Of a stretch of DNA of 28,376 bases, positions 7,842-15,588 are shown piece by piece. The DNA comes from Pseudomonadota bacterium. Lineage in GTDB: Bacteria; Pseudomonadota; Gammaproteobacteria; Steroidobacterales; Steroidobacteraceae. The position numbers and the translations under genes were made by a program. The notes beneath the pieces were generated by a model. It ran no database searches. It saw nothing but the letters and a program-made list of their open reading frames with translations, and was not told the DNA's origin. Position 1 is the first letter of the stretch, and the number at the start of each line of letters is the position of its first letter. The stretch is from NCBI GenBank assembly GCA_023417315.1, contig JAEZFW010000023.1:1-28376 (forward strand), given 5' to 3'.

Positions 7842-8567
7842 TCACGTGTGGGCGCTCAAGATCCTGGCTTTGCTCGCTTCGTATTCTTGATCCGACAGCA
7901 CGCCGAGCTCGCGCAGCCGATGATGTTCACGCATTTCGTCGCGCAAGAACTGCGGCCTTTCTTGCAGTCGGGCGGTCTTCGCCGCGTTGATGTCTTTGAT
8001 GAGCTCGACGAAGAAAAGCTTGCCGCCACGGGCGCTGCCGATCCCGCCCGTGACGCTCACGAGCGTCGCGTGACCGTGCACGCTTCTGAACTCGAGCGAT
8101 TCGGTCGTGCGGCGCAAGAACAGAAAGAACGTGCCCACGCTCCCGAGCAGTGTAATCAAAGCTGCGATGAAGCCCGGACGATCCCAGGGATTCGTCGCTG
8201 TCGCCCACACGGACACGATGGTGCCGACCGCAAGCGCGACGAGCCCGATCGTGACGATGAGCCAGGTCCACGAGACTTCCCGGACGCGAACCGGTTTGGC
8301 GTTCGCAAATCGCAAGTCCACATCGTACTTCTTGGGTAGACCATCCGGGCGTACGCAGCGCACGGAGAGAAAGTGATCTTCGAGTAGCGCGAGCTCTGTG
8401 TGGCAGCCGCGAAGCGAGCTCTTCAGTGAATAGGTCGCGCGGATTTTGCCACGCGCGCGGCGTATCGATGCGGCGGCGTCTTCAGGGCCAGCTTCGATGG
8501 AAATGTGTTCGGCACGCGCGATTGGCATCCGTGCAACATTACCGACGATCTCCGCTCGCGCATTCAC
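7842..8567 (-). CDS. Two-helix membrane protein with C-terminal SHOCT motif
   Basis: The 241-residue protein has a cytoplasmic-looking N-terminal part (about 1-98) and two transmembrane segments (WTWLIVTIGLVALAVGTIVSV at 100-120, and about 132-151). A soluble region follows, which resembles a pleckstrin-type or membrane-stress sensor only in general terms. The end (about 209-239, HHRLRELGVLSDQEYEASKARIL) matches the SHOCT pattern, a short helical domain found at the ends of many bacterial proteins and thought to mediate oligomerisation or interaction. I took GTG 8567 as the start because GAGGG (complement of 8575-8579) lies seven bases upstream; an ATG at codon 14 is the alternative. Its function is unknown. 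It is convergent with the EEP gene across element B. Confidence 0.8.
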   Translation of the reverse strand: MNARAEIVGNVARMPIARAEHISIEAGPEDAAASIRRARGKIRATYSLKSSLRGCHTELALLEDHFLSVRCVRPDGLPKKYDVDLRFANAKPVRVREVSWTWLIVTIGLVALAVGTIVSVWATATNPWDRPGFIAALITLLGSVGTFFLFLRRTTESLEFRSVHGHATLVSVTGGIGSARGGKLFFVELIKDINAAKTARLQERPQFLRDEMREHHRLRELGVLSDQEYEASKARILSAHT

Positions 8568-8890
8568 ATGATTGCCCTCGATTCGCTGTCCCCAAGCTCG
8601 CCTTCCCTTGCTTGCGATCCCTCGCGACGAGCGAGAGTGGGTTGGATGCTAGGACGTGCGTGGCAATCGCAATGAGAACTTCGTCACATTGGTCGGCAGG
8701 CGCCGACATTGATGTAGAGGGTCATCAGGGAGGCGCTGAATGCGAGGCGGAAAATGTCAAATGGAGCGGATCGGGTTCTGGGTGGCTGGGTACTGGGTAC
8801 CGGTCAGAGAAGGGGACTCGGCTCAGTATTCTGGCCAGAACCCGATACCCAATAACCCAGTATCCTCAGCGGCTCGCACTGCGAGCAAGC
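8568..8890. other. 323-base gap with a short hairpin and element C
   Basis: No gene is supported here. It holds a GTCGGC-AGGC-GCCGAC hairpin (8692-8707) and element C (8773-8865). It lies downstream of folE and upstream of the SHOCT gene, both on the minus strand, so it must carry the SHOCT promoter unless that gene is read through from folE. Confidence 0.5.
8773..8865. repeat. Element C: heptad-type hairpin, CTGGGTA units
   Basis: The left arm 8773-8808 carries repeated CTGGGT(A/G) units. The right arm 8830-8865 is its complement at 26 of 36 positions. The inner ends are GGTCAGAGA and ATTCTGGCC. The short 21-base centre (AGAGAAGGGGACTCGG, then CTCAG) resembles part of the centre of element G inside uvrA. 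It could end folE transcription. Confidence 0.75.
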
Positions 8891-9484
8891 TCACTTGCCA
8901 TCTATGAACCTCAAGAATTCCGCTCGCGTGCGCGCGTCTTCGCGGAAGTCGCCGAGCATCTTGCTCGTGACCATCGATACGCCGCGCTTGTGCACACCGC
9001 GCGTTGTCATACATTGATGCGCGGCATCGATCACGACGCCGACGCCGCGCGGTTTGAGCACCTCGTCGATGCACCGCGCGATTTGCGCCGTGAGCTTTTC
9101 CTGAACTTGGAAGCGGCGCGCATAGCCATCAACGACTCTTGCGAGCTTGCTGATCCCGACGACTTTGTTCGTCGGCAGGTAGCCAACGTGCGCGCGGCCG
9201 ATGATCGGTGCCATGTGATGCTCGCAATGCGATTCGAACTCGATGTCACGCAACACGATCATCTCATCGTAACCTTCGACTTCCTCGAAGGTTCGACGTA
9301 AGTACTCCGCGGGATCGCTCAGATAACCCGAAAACCAATCGCGATATGCGCGGACCACGCGAGTGGGTGTGTCACGCAGTCCTTCGCGAGTCGGGTCCTC
9401 TCCGGACCAGCGTAGCAGTATGCGAATGGCCTCTTCGGCCTGTTCTTGGGTGACGATCGAATCGGCGGCATCTTGGGTAGTCAT
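8891..9484 (-). CDS. folE: GTP cyclohydrolase I
   Basis: The 197-residue protein is a full-length FolE, which converts GTP to 7,8-dihydroneopterin triphosphate, the first step to tetrahydrofolate and pterins, as a homodecamer in the cytoplasm. The zinc ligands are visible as C87 and H90 in ESHCEHHM and C158 in HQCMTTRG. The conserved GYLPTNKVVGISKLARVV and RGV.KRGVSMVTS segments are present. I chose ATG 9484 because homology starts there and the upstream dienelactone hydrolase gene ends at 9490; the longer open frame runs antiframe through that gene. The five-base gap implies co-transcription and perhaps translational coupling, since only a weak GAAG site precedes the start. Confidence 0.96.
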   Translation of the reverse strand: MTTQDAADSIVTQEQAEEAIRILLRWSGEDPTREGLRDTPTRVVRAYRDWFSGYLSDPAEYLRRTFEEVEGYDEMIVLRDIEFESHCEHHMAPIIGRAHVGYLPTNKVVGISKLARVVDGYARRFQVQEKLTAQIARCIDEVLKPRGVGVVIDAAHQCMTTRGVHKRGVSMVTSKMLGDFREDARTRAEFLRFIDGK

Positions 9485-9489
9485 GGGCT

Positions 9490-10203
9490 TCAGCGTAGCA
9501 CTTCGGACAAGAATGCGACGAGCGAGATCCATGCGCGGCGCTCCGCAACCGGGTTGTAGACAAGCCCCGCGGCGGCGTTGCTTGCTTTCGGATTCGTGAA
9601 GGCGTGCTGGGTGCCGCCGTAGATATGCATTTGCCAATCGGCGCCAGCCGCCGTCATCTCTTCTTGGAATACGCGAACGTCTTCTGGCGGCGCGAGCGGA
9701 TCGTCGTGACCGTGCAGAACCAGGATCTTGGCTGAGATGCGTTGCGCCTCGAGATAGCTGGGCTTGAGGAGCCCGTGCATGCTGATCACGCCTCGTATAT
9801 CCGCGCCGCTGCGCGCGAGATCGAGAACGCATAGCCCTCCAAAACAATAGCCGAGCGCGGCGATGCGCTTCGTATCGACCTGCGGCAGGGCGCGTAGCGC
9901 GGATAACGCCGCCCGAATGCGCCGCGCGAGCAATGTACGATCATCGAGCAGCGGCTTCATGAGCGCGCGGCCTTCCTCGAGCGTTGCGCCGCGGCGGTTC
10001 TCACCATACATATCCAGTGCGAAGCCGACGTAGCCGAGAACGGCGAGCTCACGCGCCTTGCTTTCGACGAATTCTTCGCGCCCGCCCGCCATGTGACTGA
10101 TCAGCACTGCAGGTTGTGACGATGCGTTGCCATCTTCGTACGCGACGAATCCTTTGCACACGGTATCTTCGTCGCGATAGGTCACCTCGTCCGTTCGGAT
10201 CAT
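9490..10203 (-). CDS. Dienelactone hydrolase family protein
   Basis: The 237-residue alpha/beta hydrolase carries the dienelactone hydrolase triad. Cys120 sits in the nucleophile elbow GYCFGG, Asp168 in HGHDDPLAP and His200 in GGTQHAFT, at spacings close to the family pattern. Family members open dienelactones or other esters in the cytoplasm; the natural substrate here is not known. GAGGTG (complement of 10211-10216) precedes the ATG at 10203 by seven bases. It is the first gene of a minus-strand pair with folE and has no evident biochemical link to it. Confidence 0.93.
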   Translation of the reverse strand: MIRTDEVTYRDEDTVCKGFVAYEDGNASSQPAVLISHMAGGREEFVESKARELAVLGYVGFALDMYGENRRGATLEEGRALMKPLLDDRTLLARRIRAALSALRALPQVDTKRIAALGYCFGGLCVLDLARSGADIRGVISMHGLLKPSYLEAQRISAKILVLHGHDDPLAPPEDVRVFQEEMTAAGADWQMHIYGGTQHAFTNPKASNAAAGLVYNPVAERRAWISLVAFLSEVLR

Positions 10204-10395
10204 CTCTGTTCACCTCGTGAGCCGACGCGCGTGTGCCGCGCACCGCAGGATCGTGATCGATGAGGGCGCATTCGCAAGTGCGGGCAGCTGATCATGTGCG
10301 TTCGAGGGTTATCCATGAGTGGCATGGTCTGAACGTGCGTCGGATCCGCTCGCAAGCTACCATTCGCGCGTCGATTCGCAGTGAAGGACGAAAAC

Positions 10396-10956
10396 ATGCG
10401 CATAAAGGTTCTCGCGATCGCGCTCGCCTGGGTCGTCACGGGCCCGGCGCATGCCGAAATACTCAGCGCAGGAGCGAATGGTTTCAATATCCGTCACGTC
10501 GTGGAGGCGCCGAATGTCGCGCCACCTGTCGTGTGGGCAGCTCTCGCCGACGTCGCCAAGTGGTGGGATCCCGAGCATACCTATTCGGGCGATGCGAACA
10601 ACCTGCGCCTCGATCCTTACGTCCAAGGCTGCTTCTGCGAAAAGCTGAGCCTGTACGCAGGCATCGAGCATGGCCGCGTCGTGTATGCCCAGCCAGCGAA
10701 GACCTTGCGGCTGACGGGTGCGCTCGGGCCGCTACAGGAATTCGGCATCAATGGCAGCATGACGTGGCAGATCGAAGCGGCGAGCGGCGGATCTCGCGTG
10801 ACGTTCACCTATAATGTCGGAGGCTACGCGGATCGTCCGCTCGCAGATTGGGCGCCAATCGTCGATGAAGTACTCGGCGGACAGGTCGCGCGACTGGGTC
10901 GGTATCTGACGGCCGGCAATCCAGCCGAGAAAGCAGAAGACAAGCAGTCGCCCTGA
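10396..10956 (+). CDS. Exported SRPBCC-fold (START/Bet v1-like) protein
   Basis: The 186-residue protein begins with a signal peptide (MRIKVLAIALAWVVTGPAHA, cleavage before EIL). The mature part has the pattern of polyketide-cyclase/SRPBCC ligand-binding proteins: a start like FNIRHVVEAPNVAPPVVWAAL followed by VAKWWDPEHTYSG, and a tail with VDEVLGGQVARLGRYL. ATG 10396 was chosen over GTG 10381 because the signal peptide begins there and AAGGA lies eight bases upstream. It probably binds a small hydrophobic molecule in the periplasm. It is divergent from the dienelactone hydrolase, and the M48 lipoprotein gene follows 82 bases later on the same strand. Confidence 0.85.
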   Translation: MRIKVLAIALAWVVTGPAHAEILSAGANGFNIRHVVEAPNVAPPVVWAALADVAKWWDPEHTYSGDANNLRLDPYVQGCFCEKLSLYAGIEHGRVVYAQPAKTLRLTGALGPLQEFGINGSMTWQIEAASGGSRVTFTYNVGGYADRPLADWAPIVDEVLGGQVARLGRYLTAGNPAEKAEDKQSP

Positions 10957-11038
10957 GCGAAGCGGTTCTCTCACGACGCCACGGAACTCGCGTCCGAGAC
11001 TGCCGTTCCAATCGGTGTTACACACGAGACCTCGACCT

Positions 11039-11839
11039 ATGTTCATCCGCCGCATTTTTTTGATCGCCCTCGCGCTCGCGTGCACTGCGTGCCAAACCGT
11101 TCAGACGACACAGCCGGGCGCTGTTGGCGTCGAGCGCAAGCAAATGATGTTGGTATCGGAAGAGCAGGTCGCGAAAGGCGCGCAAGAGGCCTACCAGCAG
11201 GAGCTCACCAAGGCGCGCAGCCAAGGTGCGCTGAACGCCAACCAGGCGCAGTACCAGCGTGTGCAGCGTATCTCGCAGCGTCTGATCCCACACACCGCGG
11301 TATTTCGTCCGGATGCGACGCAATGGAAGTGGGAGGTGAACGTGCAGTCTTCCGAGGACGTCAATGCCTATTGCATGCCGGGCGGCAAGATCATGGTGTA
11401 CACGGGCCTCATCGAGCAGTTGGACGCAACGGATGCCGAATTGGCCGCAGTGATCGGTCACGAGATCGCGCATGCGCTGCGCGAGCATTCGCGCGAGCGC
11501 ATCTCGCGTGCGTACGCCGAACAGCTCGCGCTCACCGGCGTAGCCGTCGCGACAGGCGCGAGCGACAGCGTCATGTCTATCGCCAGCCAAGTCTCCGCAG
11601 TCACATTCACGCTACCCCACAGTCGTGAGCAGGAAGCGGAGGCCGATCGGATTGGTTTGGAGCTGATGGCACGCGCCGGTTACGACCCTAACGCGGCAAT
11701 CACGCTGTGGCAGAAGATGGGCAAGCTGTCGAGCGGCGGTCCACCAGAGTTCCTGAGCACGCATCCTTCGAGCGCATCGCGCATCAAAGATCTCGAGGCG
11801 AACGTGCCGAGGGTGATGCCGCTGTATAAGCCGCAGTAA
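11039..11839 (+). CDS. M48 family metalloprotease, probable lipoprotein (LoiP/YcaL-like)
   Basis: The 266-residue protein has a short hydrophobic leader ending ALACTACQ, so C15 or C18 could be lipidated. The zinc protease motif HEIAH is at 141-145, the downstream ligand lies in EQEAEADRIGLELMARAGYDP, and the conserved THPSSASRIKDLE is near the end. This matches outer-membrane-associated M48 proteases that degrade or help assemble envelope proteins. ATG 11039 was preferred to GTG 11015 because the leader starts there; the ribosome site is weak. Hairpin element D follows shortly after the stop codon. Confidence 0.92.
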   Translation: MFIRRIFLIALALACTACQTVQTTQPGAVGVERKQMMLVSEEQVAKGAQEAYQQELTKARSQGALNANQAQYQRVQRISQRLIPHTAVFRPDATQWKWEVNVQSSEDVNAYCMPGGKIMVYTGLIEQLDATDAELAAVIGHEIAHALREHSRERISRAYAEQLALTGVAVATGASDSVMSIASQVSAVTFTLPHSREQEAEADRIGLELMARAGYDPNAAITLWQKMGKLSSGGPPEFLSTHPSSASRIKDLEANVPRVMPLYKPQ

Positions 11840-11857
11840 GTAGGTCACAAGTGACGA

Positions 11858-11962
11858 GATGACGAAGTGACGGAGCGACGGAGTGACGAAGTCAGAGTGA
11901 GGCACTGCGGATGAGTTTCCTTTTCTGACTTTGTCACTCCGTCACCTCGTCACTCTGTCACT
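11858..11962. repeat. Element D: hairpin with 8-base GTGACGGA units between convergent genes
   Basis: The left arm 11858-11896 consists of tandem 8-base units (GTGACGAG, ATGACGAA, GTGACGGA, GCGACGGA and similar). The right arm 11924-11962 is complementary at 31 of 39 positions. The inner ends are AGTCAGA and TCTGACT. It fills the gap between the M48 stop codon (11839) and the stop codon of the minus-strand gene (11963-11965), so it is well placed to act as a two-way terminator. Confidence 0.8.
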
Positions 11963-12283
11963 TCACCGCAGTGCTATCCCCAGCGCTACCAACGCCACAA
12001 TCACCGCGACCCCGAACCCGATCGTGAGCCATACGAACTGCCGGTGAAGCGCCGTTGCGGCGCGGGTCAGCGCTGCGAGCTGTTCGGCCATTTGGCTCAC
12101 GAGCTCCGCTTGCCGGCGTTCGTTTTCTTCGAGAGCGACGATGCGCGCTGCGAGATCGGCGCCCGATTGTGGCGGGCCAGGAGGCGAGCCCGGTACCGGG
12201 GCTTTGGTCCGGCGAAGGAGCTCTCGCGAGACATCGACGATCGAGGGGACGAGTTGAACGATCTGCATCCAAGGCACAGGCAT
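11963..12283 (-). CDS. Small coiled-coil protein with C-terminal membrane anchor
   Basis: The 106-residue protein is of unknown function. Residues about 42-72 form a heptad-like coiled coil (AARIVALEENERRQAELVSQ and beyond), preceded by a Pro-rich linker (VPGSPPGPPQS). One strong transmembrane helix lies at the C-terminus (about 84-105, FVWLTIGFGVAVIVALVALG). AGGAG lies ten bases before ATG 12283. The codon pattern and the clear helix support a real gene. It is tail-anchored in appearance, with the coiled coil probably cytoplasmic. Confidence 0.7.
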   Translation of the reverse strand: MPVPWMQIVQLVPSIVDVSRELLRRTKAPVPGSPPGPPQSGADLAARIVALEENERRQAELVSQMAEQLAALTRAATALHRQFVWLTIGFGVAVIVALVALGIALR

Positions 12284-12756
12284 AGTGCAGGGGCTCCTGG
12301 CGTTAAGGAGAAGCCCATCGTAAGCGATGAGGGCAGAGAAGGTCCCGTTACGTGTAACGGGGGCTACGAGGCTTCACGGGCCGCGGACTGACGCCGCGGT
12401 GGGCTCGCTATCAGGCGAGAATTGTGCGCGAAACGCCGATACACATCGCTAGGTTCCTCGCTCTAGTGCAAAGCGCAGCCCCGACGAATGTGTCGCGCGA
12501 GGCGCACAGCCCGTATTTATCCGACGTGGATGCCTGTGGAGTGCCTCGGTGCCCATGTGAGCTCGGCCGAAAGGCAAACCGTCGAAAAACCGAGCCCTTG
12601 AGAAAACTTCATGTGCTGCGCCGTTCCAACTGTGCCAGGCCGTTGCACCACACTCATTCACCAGGTAAACATCGCCCCACCGAGGCGCTTGGAGGGTAGG
12701 CCGCCCCGTGCCCCTCGTCTCGTAAACGTATTTTCACCGTTGAACCCCTGCCTCCT
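12284..12756. other. 473-base gap with four successive hairpins upstream of the response regulator
   Basis: This region lies between divergent genes. From left to right: CATCG-TAAG-CGATG (about 12317-12330), CCCGTTAC-GT-GTAACGGG (12344-12361), CCGCGG-ACTGACG-CCGCGG (12381-12399) and CTCGC-TATCAG-GCGAG (12404-12419). No T-run follows any of them. The rest (12420-12756) holds no convincing gene; a 91-codon open frame at 12424 has no ribosome site and unlikely composition. The region could be a structured leader or small RNA. Confidence 0.45.
12344..12361. promoter_or_regulatory. CCCGTTAC/GTAACGGG inverted repeat
   Basis: Perfect 8-base arms around a 2-base centre. With no T-tract, an operator site is as plausible as a hairpin in RNA. 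It lies 61 bases beyond the start of the small membrane-protein gene on the minus strand. Confidence 0.4.
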
Positions 12757-13485
12757 ATGACCCAGCCCGCTTCCTTGCTGATCGTTGACGATGACCGCGA
12801 ATTGGGTCAGATGCTGACCGAATATTTAAGCGGTGAGGGCTTTCAAGTCTCGGTGCTCCGCGATGGGGCGGAAGCGCTCGAGCGGCTGATTGAGCAGCCC
12901 CACCCCGCGGATCTAGTGATCCTGGACGTCATGCTGCCTTCTTTGAGCGGGTTCGAGGTGTTGCGCCGCTTGCGACGCAATCTCTCGGTCCCTGTGATCA
13001 TGCTCACCGCACACGGCACCGATGTCGATCGCATCGTCGGCTTGGAGCTCGGTGCGGACGACTATCTCGCGAAACCCTTCAATCCGCGCGAGCTGGTCGC
13101 GCGCGTGCGAGCAGTCTTGCGGCGGTTCTCGCCTCGCGATGCGGATACGCCAGCGCATCCCGTCACGATCGGTCCGTTGCGACTCGATCCGGCGATCTTC
13201 GAGGTGACGCTGTCAGGTGAAGCGGTGCGGCTCACGGGCACGGAGCTGCGCCTGTTGGAAGTATTGATGCGCTCCGCGGGCAACGTGCAGTCTCGCGAGT
13301 CGCTGACGGAGCGGGTCTTGGGCCGGCGTCTGACGCCGTACGATCGCAGCATCGACACGCACGTGAGCAATCTCAGGCGCAAGCTCGGGCTCGGCGAGAA
13401 TGGTCTTCCCGAGATTCGCAGCATCCGCGGGGCTGGCTACGTGCTCATCGCGAACGGAGAGGCGCGCGCCGAAGCACGCACATGA
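12757..13485 (+). CDS. OmpR-family response regulator, CpxR-like
   Basis: The 242-residue protein has a receiver domain (about 6-120) with the acidic pocket VDDD (10-13), phospho-acceptor Asp57 in VILDVMLP, Thr84 and Lys106 in LAKPF. A winged-helix DNA-binding domain follows (about 138-232, with TGTELRLLEVLM and RSIDTHVSNLRRKL, RGAGYVL). The order and partner suggest CpxR, the envelope-stress regulator, but orthology is not proven, so no symbol is given. No Shine-Dalgarno site is visible before ATG 12757 (the bases are CCTGCCTCCT). The kinase gene overlaps its stop codon by four bases (ATGA), which indicates translational coupling. Confidence 0.95.
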   Translation: MTQPASLLIVDDDRELGQMLTEYLSGEGFQVSVLRDGAEALERLIEQPHPADLVILDVMLPSLSGFEVLRRLRRNLSVPVIMLTAHGTDVDRIVGLELGADDYLAKPFNPRELVARVRAVLRRFSPRDADTPAHPVTIGPLRLDPAIFEVTLSGEAVRLTGTELRLLEVLMRSAGNVQSRESLTERVLGRRLTPYDRSIDTHVSNLRRKLGLGENGLPEIRSIRGAGYVLIANGEARAEART

Positions 13486-14861
13486 AGACGCTATTCCTGC
13501 GCATCTTCCTCGCGTTCTGGGCCGCGATGCTCGTGGTACTTGGGACGACTGCGGGTGTCGGCTGGTACCGCTTCCAGCAAGTAAAGCGCGTGAATGTAGA
13601 CATCAAGCAGCTCGCGAACGAAGCCGCTGCGCTGCTGCGATCGGACGGCCCGCAAGCGTTGCCCGCTTGGATTGCAGATTCCGAGCGCAAGTACACCGAT
13701 CGCGACATCTTCATCGTGGATTCCACTGGCGATGATGTCCTAAAGCGCCCGCTGCCCCACCATCTGCGCAAGTACGTGGGCCGATTGCAAGATGCGGGGC
13801 TTCTCGGCGCCAATCGGATCGATAGCCGCGACATCGATGATCCGCTGCTCTTGACGCCACTGTTCACGGATCGCAACGGGACCGTGTACTCGATCATGAT
13901 CAGCGGGCCGAATTGGCCGATGAACATGTTGAACTCGACCGACGTGCGCATCGTCGTGCTGCTGTTTGCGCTCGCGACGAGCGGGCTCGTGTGTTGGTCG
14001 CTTGCTCGCTACGTGAGCAAACCCGTGGAGCGGCTGCAATCGAGCGCTCGATCTTTGGCTGCTGGCAACCTCGAGGCGCGCGTGGGCGAGGAATTCTCGC
14101 GCCGTCGCGACGAGCTCGGTGTGCTCGCGCGCGATTTCGATGCGATGGCCGATCATGTACGCGGGCTGATCGCATCGAAGGAGGACTTGCTACGAGGCCT
14201 GTCGCACGAGCTGCGCTCGCCGCTTGCGCGTTTGCGAGTTGCGCTCGGTCTGGCGCGCCGCCCGGGAGAGGACTTGACGAGGCAGTTGGATCGTATCGAG
14301 CTCGAAGCCGAGCGTCTCGATACTTTGATCGGGCAGATGCTGCAGCTTTCGCAGCTGCGCGCTGCAGAGCCCGTGCATACGCCCGAGCCTGTCGACTTGG
14401 CATTGCTGCTGAGCGAAGTCGTGGACGACGCGCGGCTCGAGGCGGGCGCGATGAACAAGAAAGTGGAATGGATTCCGAGCTCCGGCGTAATCGTTGACGG
14501 CGATCACCGGCTTCTGCGCAGCGCCATCGAGAACGTCTTGCGCAATGCCGTCCGCTTCACTGCACCCGGAACCTCGGTGAGCGTGAAGCTCGCGTATGAG
14601 CCCGGCCGTGCTGCTCGTGTCTTGATCGAAGACAAAGGCCCAGGTGTGCCGGCAGCTGAGCTCGAGCGCATTTTCGAGCCGTTCTATCGCGTCGCAGCTT
14701 CGCGCGATCGCGAGAGCGGTGGAACGGGGCTCGGTCTTGCGATCACCTCGCGTATCGTCGCGCTGCACAGCGGCCAAGTGTTTGCGCGCAATGCCGCGCA
14801 CGGCGGCTTGAGCGTGCAGATCGAGCTGCCCGCGCGGTCCGTACACGCGAACGCGGCGTGA
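13482..14861 (+). CDS. Membrane sensor histidine kinase, CpxA-like
   Basis: The 459-residue kinase has two membrane helices (about 7-28 and 156-175) around a periplasmic sensor of about 125 residues (roughly 29-155). A HAMP linker follows (about 176-230), then the phospho-accepting His242 in LSHELRSPLARL. The ATP-binding domain shows Asn355 in ENVLRNAVRF, DKGPGVP, FEPFYR and GGTGLGLAI. The HELRSPL form of the H box is typical of CpxA-like kinases. It phosphorylates the regulator encoded just upstream. The gene ends six bases before the convergent lipoprotein gene. Confidence 0.95.
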   Translation: MKTLFLRIFLAFWAAMLVVLGTTAGVGWYRFQQVKRVNVDIKQLANEAAALLRSDGPQALPAWIADSERKYTDRDIFIVDSTGDDVLKRPLPHHLRKYVGRLQDAGLLGANRIDSRDIDDPLLLTPLFTDRNGTVYSIMISGPNWPMNMLNSTDVRIVVLLFALATSGLVCWSLARYVSKPVERLQSSARSLAAGNLEARVGEEFSRRRDELGVLARDFDAMADHVRGLIASKEDLLRGLSHELRSPLARLRVALGLARRPGEDLTRQLDRIELEAERLDTLIGQMLQLSQLRAAEPVHTPEPVDLALLLSEVVDDARLEAGAMNKKVEWIPSSGVIVDGDHRLLRSAIENVLRNAVRFTAPGTSVSVKLAYEPGRAARVLIEDKGPGVPAAELERIFEPFYRVAASRDRESGGTGLGLAITSRIVALHSGQVFARNAAHGGLSVQIELPARSVHANAA

Positions 14862-14866
14862 ACAGG

Positions 14867-14883
14867 CTCAGCGATCTGCTGAG
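14867..14883. terminator. CTCAGC-GATCT-GCTGAG hairpin between convergent genes
   Basis: A six-base perfect stem with a five-base loop starts five bases after the kinase stop codon and covers the end of the minus-strand lipoprotein gene. No clear T-run follows in either direction, so an intrinsic terminator is possible but unproven. Confidence 0.3.
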
Positions 14884-15365
14884 TGCATCCTCGAGGCGTG
14901 CTGTGCCAATGCGTGGTTGCGCAGCAATTGCGCTCGGGCGCGAATCGAGCTGACGTCCTCTGCTTCTGCGGGCGCATCGCCGTTGCGCGCGGTGAGCGTC
15001 TTGCCCTGCAAATCGAACTCCAACAGTAGCTCGCCTGCACCCTCTATCGGGCGTCCTTCGTAACGCAACAACCGTGCCCCCTGGAAGAGGTACGTGCCGC
15101 GCGCTTGATCGCGGGCGCGTTCTTCGTCGATGCGCACGAGGGCGTCTTTCGTGAACACGGGTGTGTAGCGTGTCGCAATTCCGCCGGCATCCATCTCGAT
15201 CGTTCGTTGCTGACTGTCGGCGGCGGTCACCAGCGGAATGGTGGGAGTGTTCGTCGTCCCCGCCTGTGGCTCTTTGTCGGAGCGGGCGTTGCACGCGCCG
15301 ATTGAGATGCCAACGCCGAGGAGGGTTGCAAGTAGAGGAACTTGGTATCGGGGAATCGCGTTCAT
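14868..15365 (-). CDS. Hypothetical lipoprotein
   Basis: I place the start at ATG 15365, which gives 165 residues. The protein then begins with a lipoprotein signal (MNAIPRYQVPLLATLLGVGI, then SIGAC) with Cys25 as the lipidated residue. The longer open frame to 15521 would bury this signal behind 50 improbable residues. The mature part is hydrophilic, with a predicted beta-rich middle (ALVRIDEERARDQARGTYLF, LLLEFDLQGKTLTARNG) and a charged C-terminal helix. I do not recognise a family. It is convergent with the sensor kinase; a role in envelope sensing is only a guess from position. Confidence 0.65.
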   Translation of the reverse strand: MNAIPRYQVPLLATLLGVGISIGACNARSDKEPQAGTTNTPTIPLVTAADSQQRTIEMDAGGIATRYTPVFTKDALVRIDEERARDQARGTYLFQGARLLRYEGRPIEGAGELLLEFDLQGKTLTARNGDAPAEAEDVSSIRARAQLLRNHALAQHASRMHSADR

Positions 15366-15588
15366 GCCTACGTTCTTCGCAGATCGCCCCCGCTCAGCGC
15401 AAGCGCGCCGTGCGTCTGTCCACGGCGACATGCTCTGAACATAACCAGTCATTGTATGTGTGCCGTTGGTGCGATCGACATAGGAACGATGCGGTGCTGC
15501 GATGAACGTGATGCAGCTCACGCGGCGGGTGCATTCCTTCCACTAGGCTGCGCTCGTCACTCGCGCGTTCACATTTCGGAGGAATTCG

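Noticed and set aside
7776..8339. 187-codon plus-strand frame opposite the SHOCT gene
   Set aside because: The minus strand codes for clear membrane helices and a SHOCT motif; the plus-strand product lacks any such pattern.
8426..9301. 291-codon plus-strand frame opposite folE
   Set aside because: It is antisense to FolE zinc-site residues and passes through element C; composition is not protein-like.
9485..9847. N-terminal extension of folE to a 318-codon frame
   Set aside because: The extra 121 codons lie in a different frame over the dienelactone hydrolase gene, and FolE homology begins at ATG 9484.
12317..12420. tRNA gene in the hairpin-rich gap
   Set aside because: No seven-base acceptor stem, GTTCRANYC arm or anticodon arm in the correct order was found.
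12424..12699. 91-codon frame upstream of the response regulator
   Set aside because: No ribosome site and no protein-like pattern; the stretch is better described as leader or intergenic sequence.
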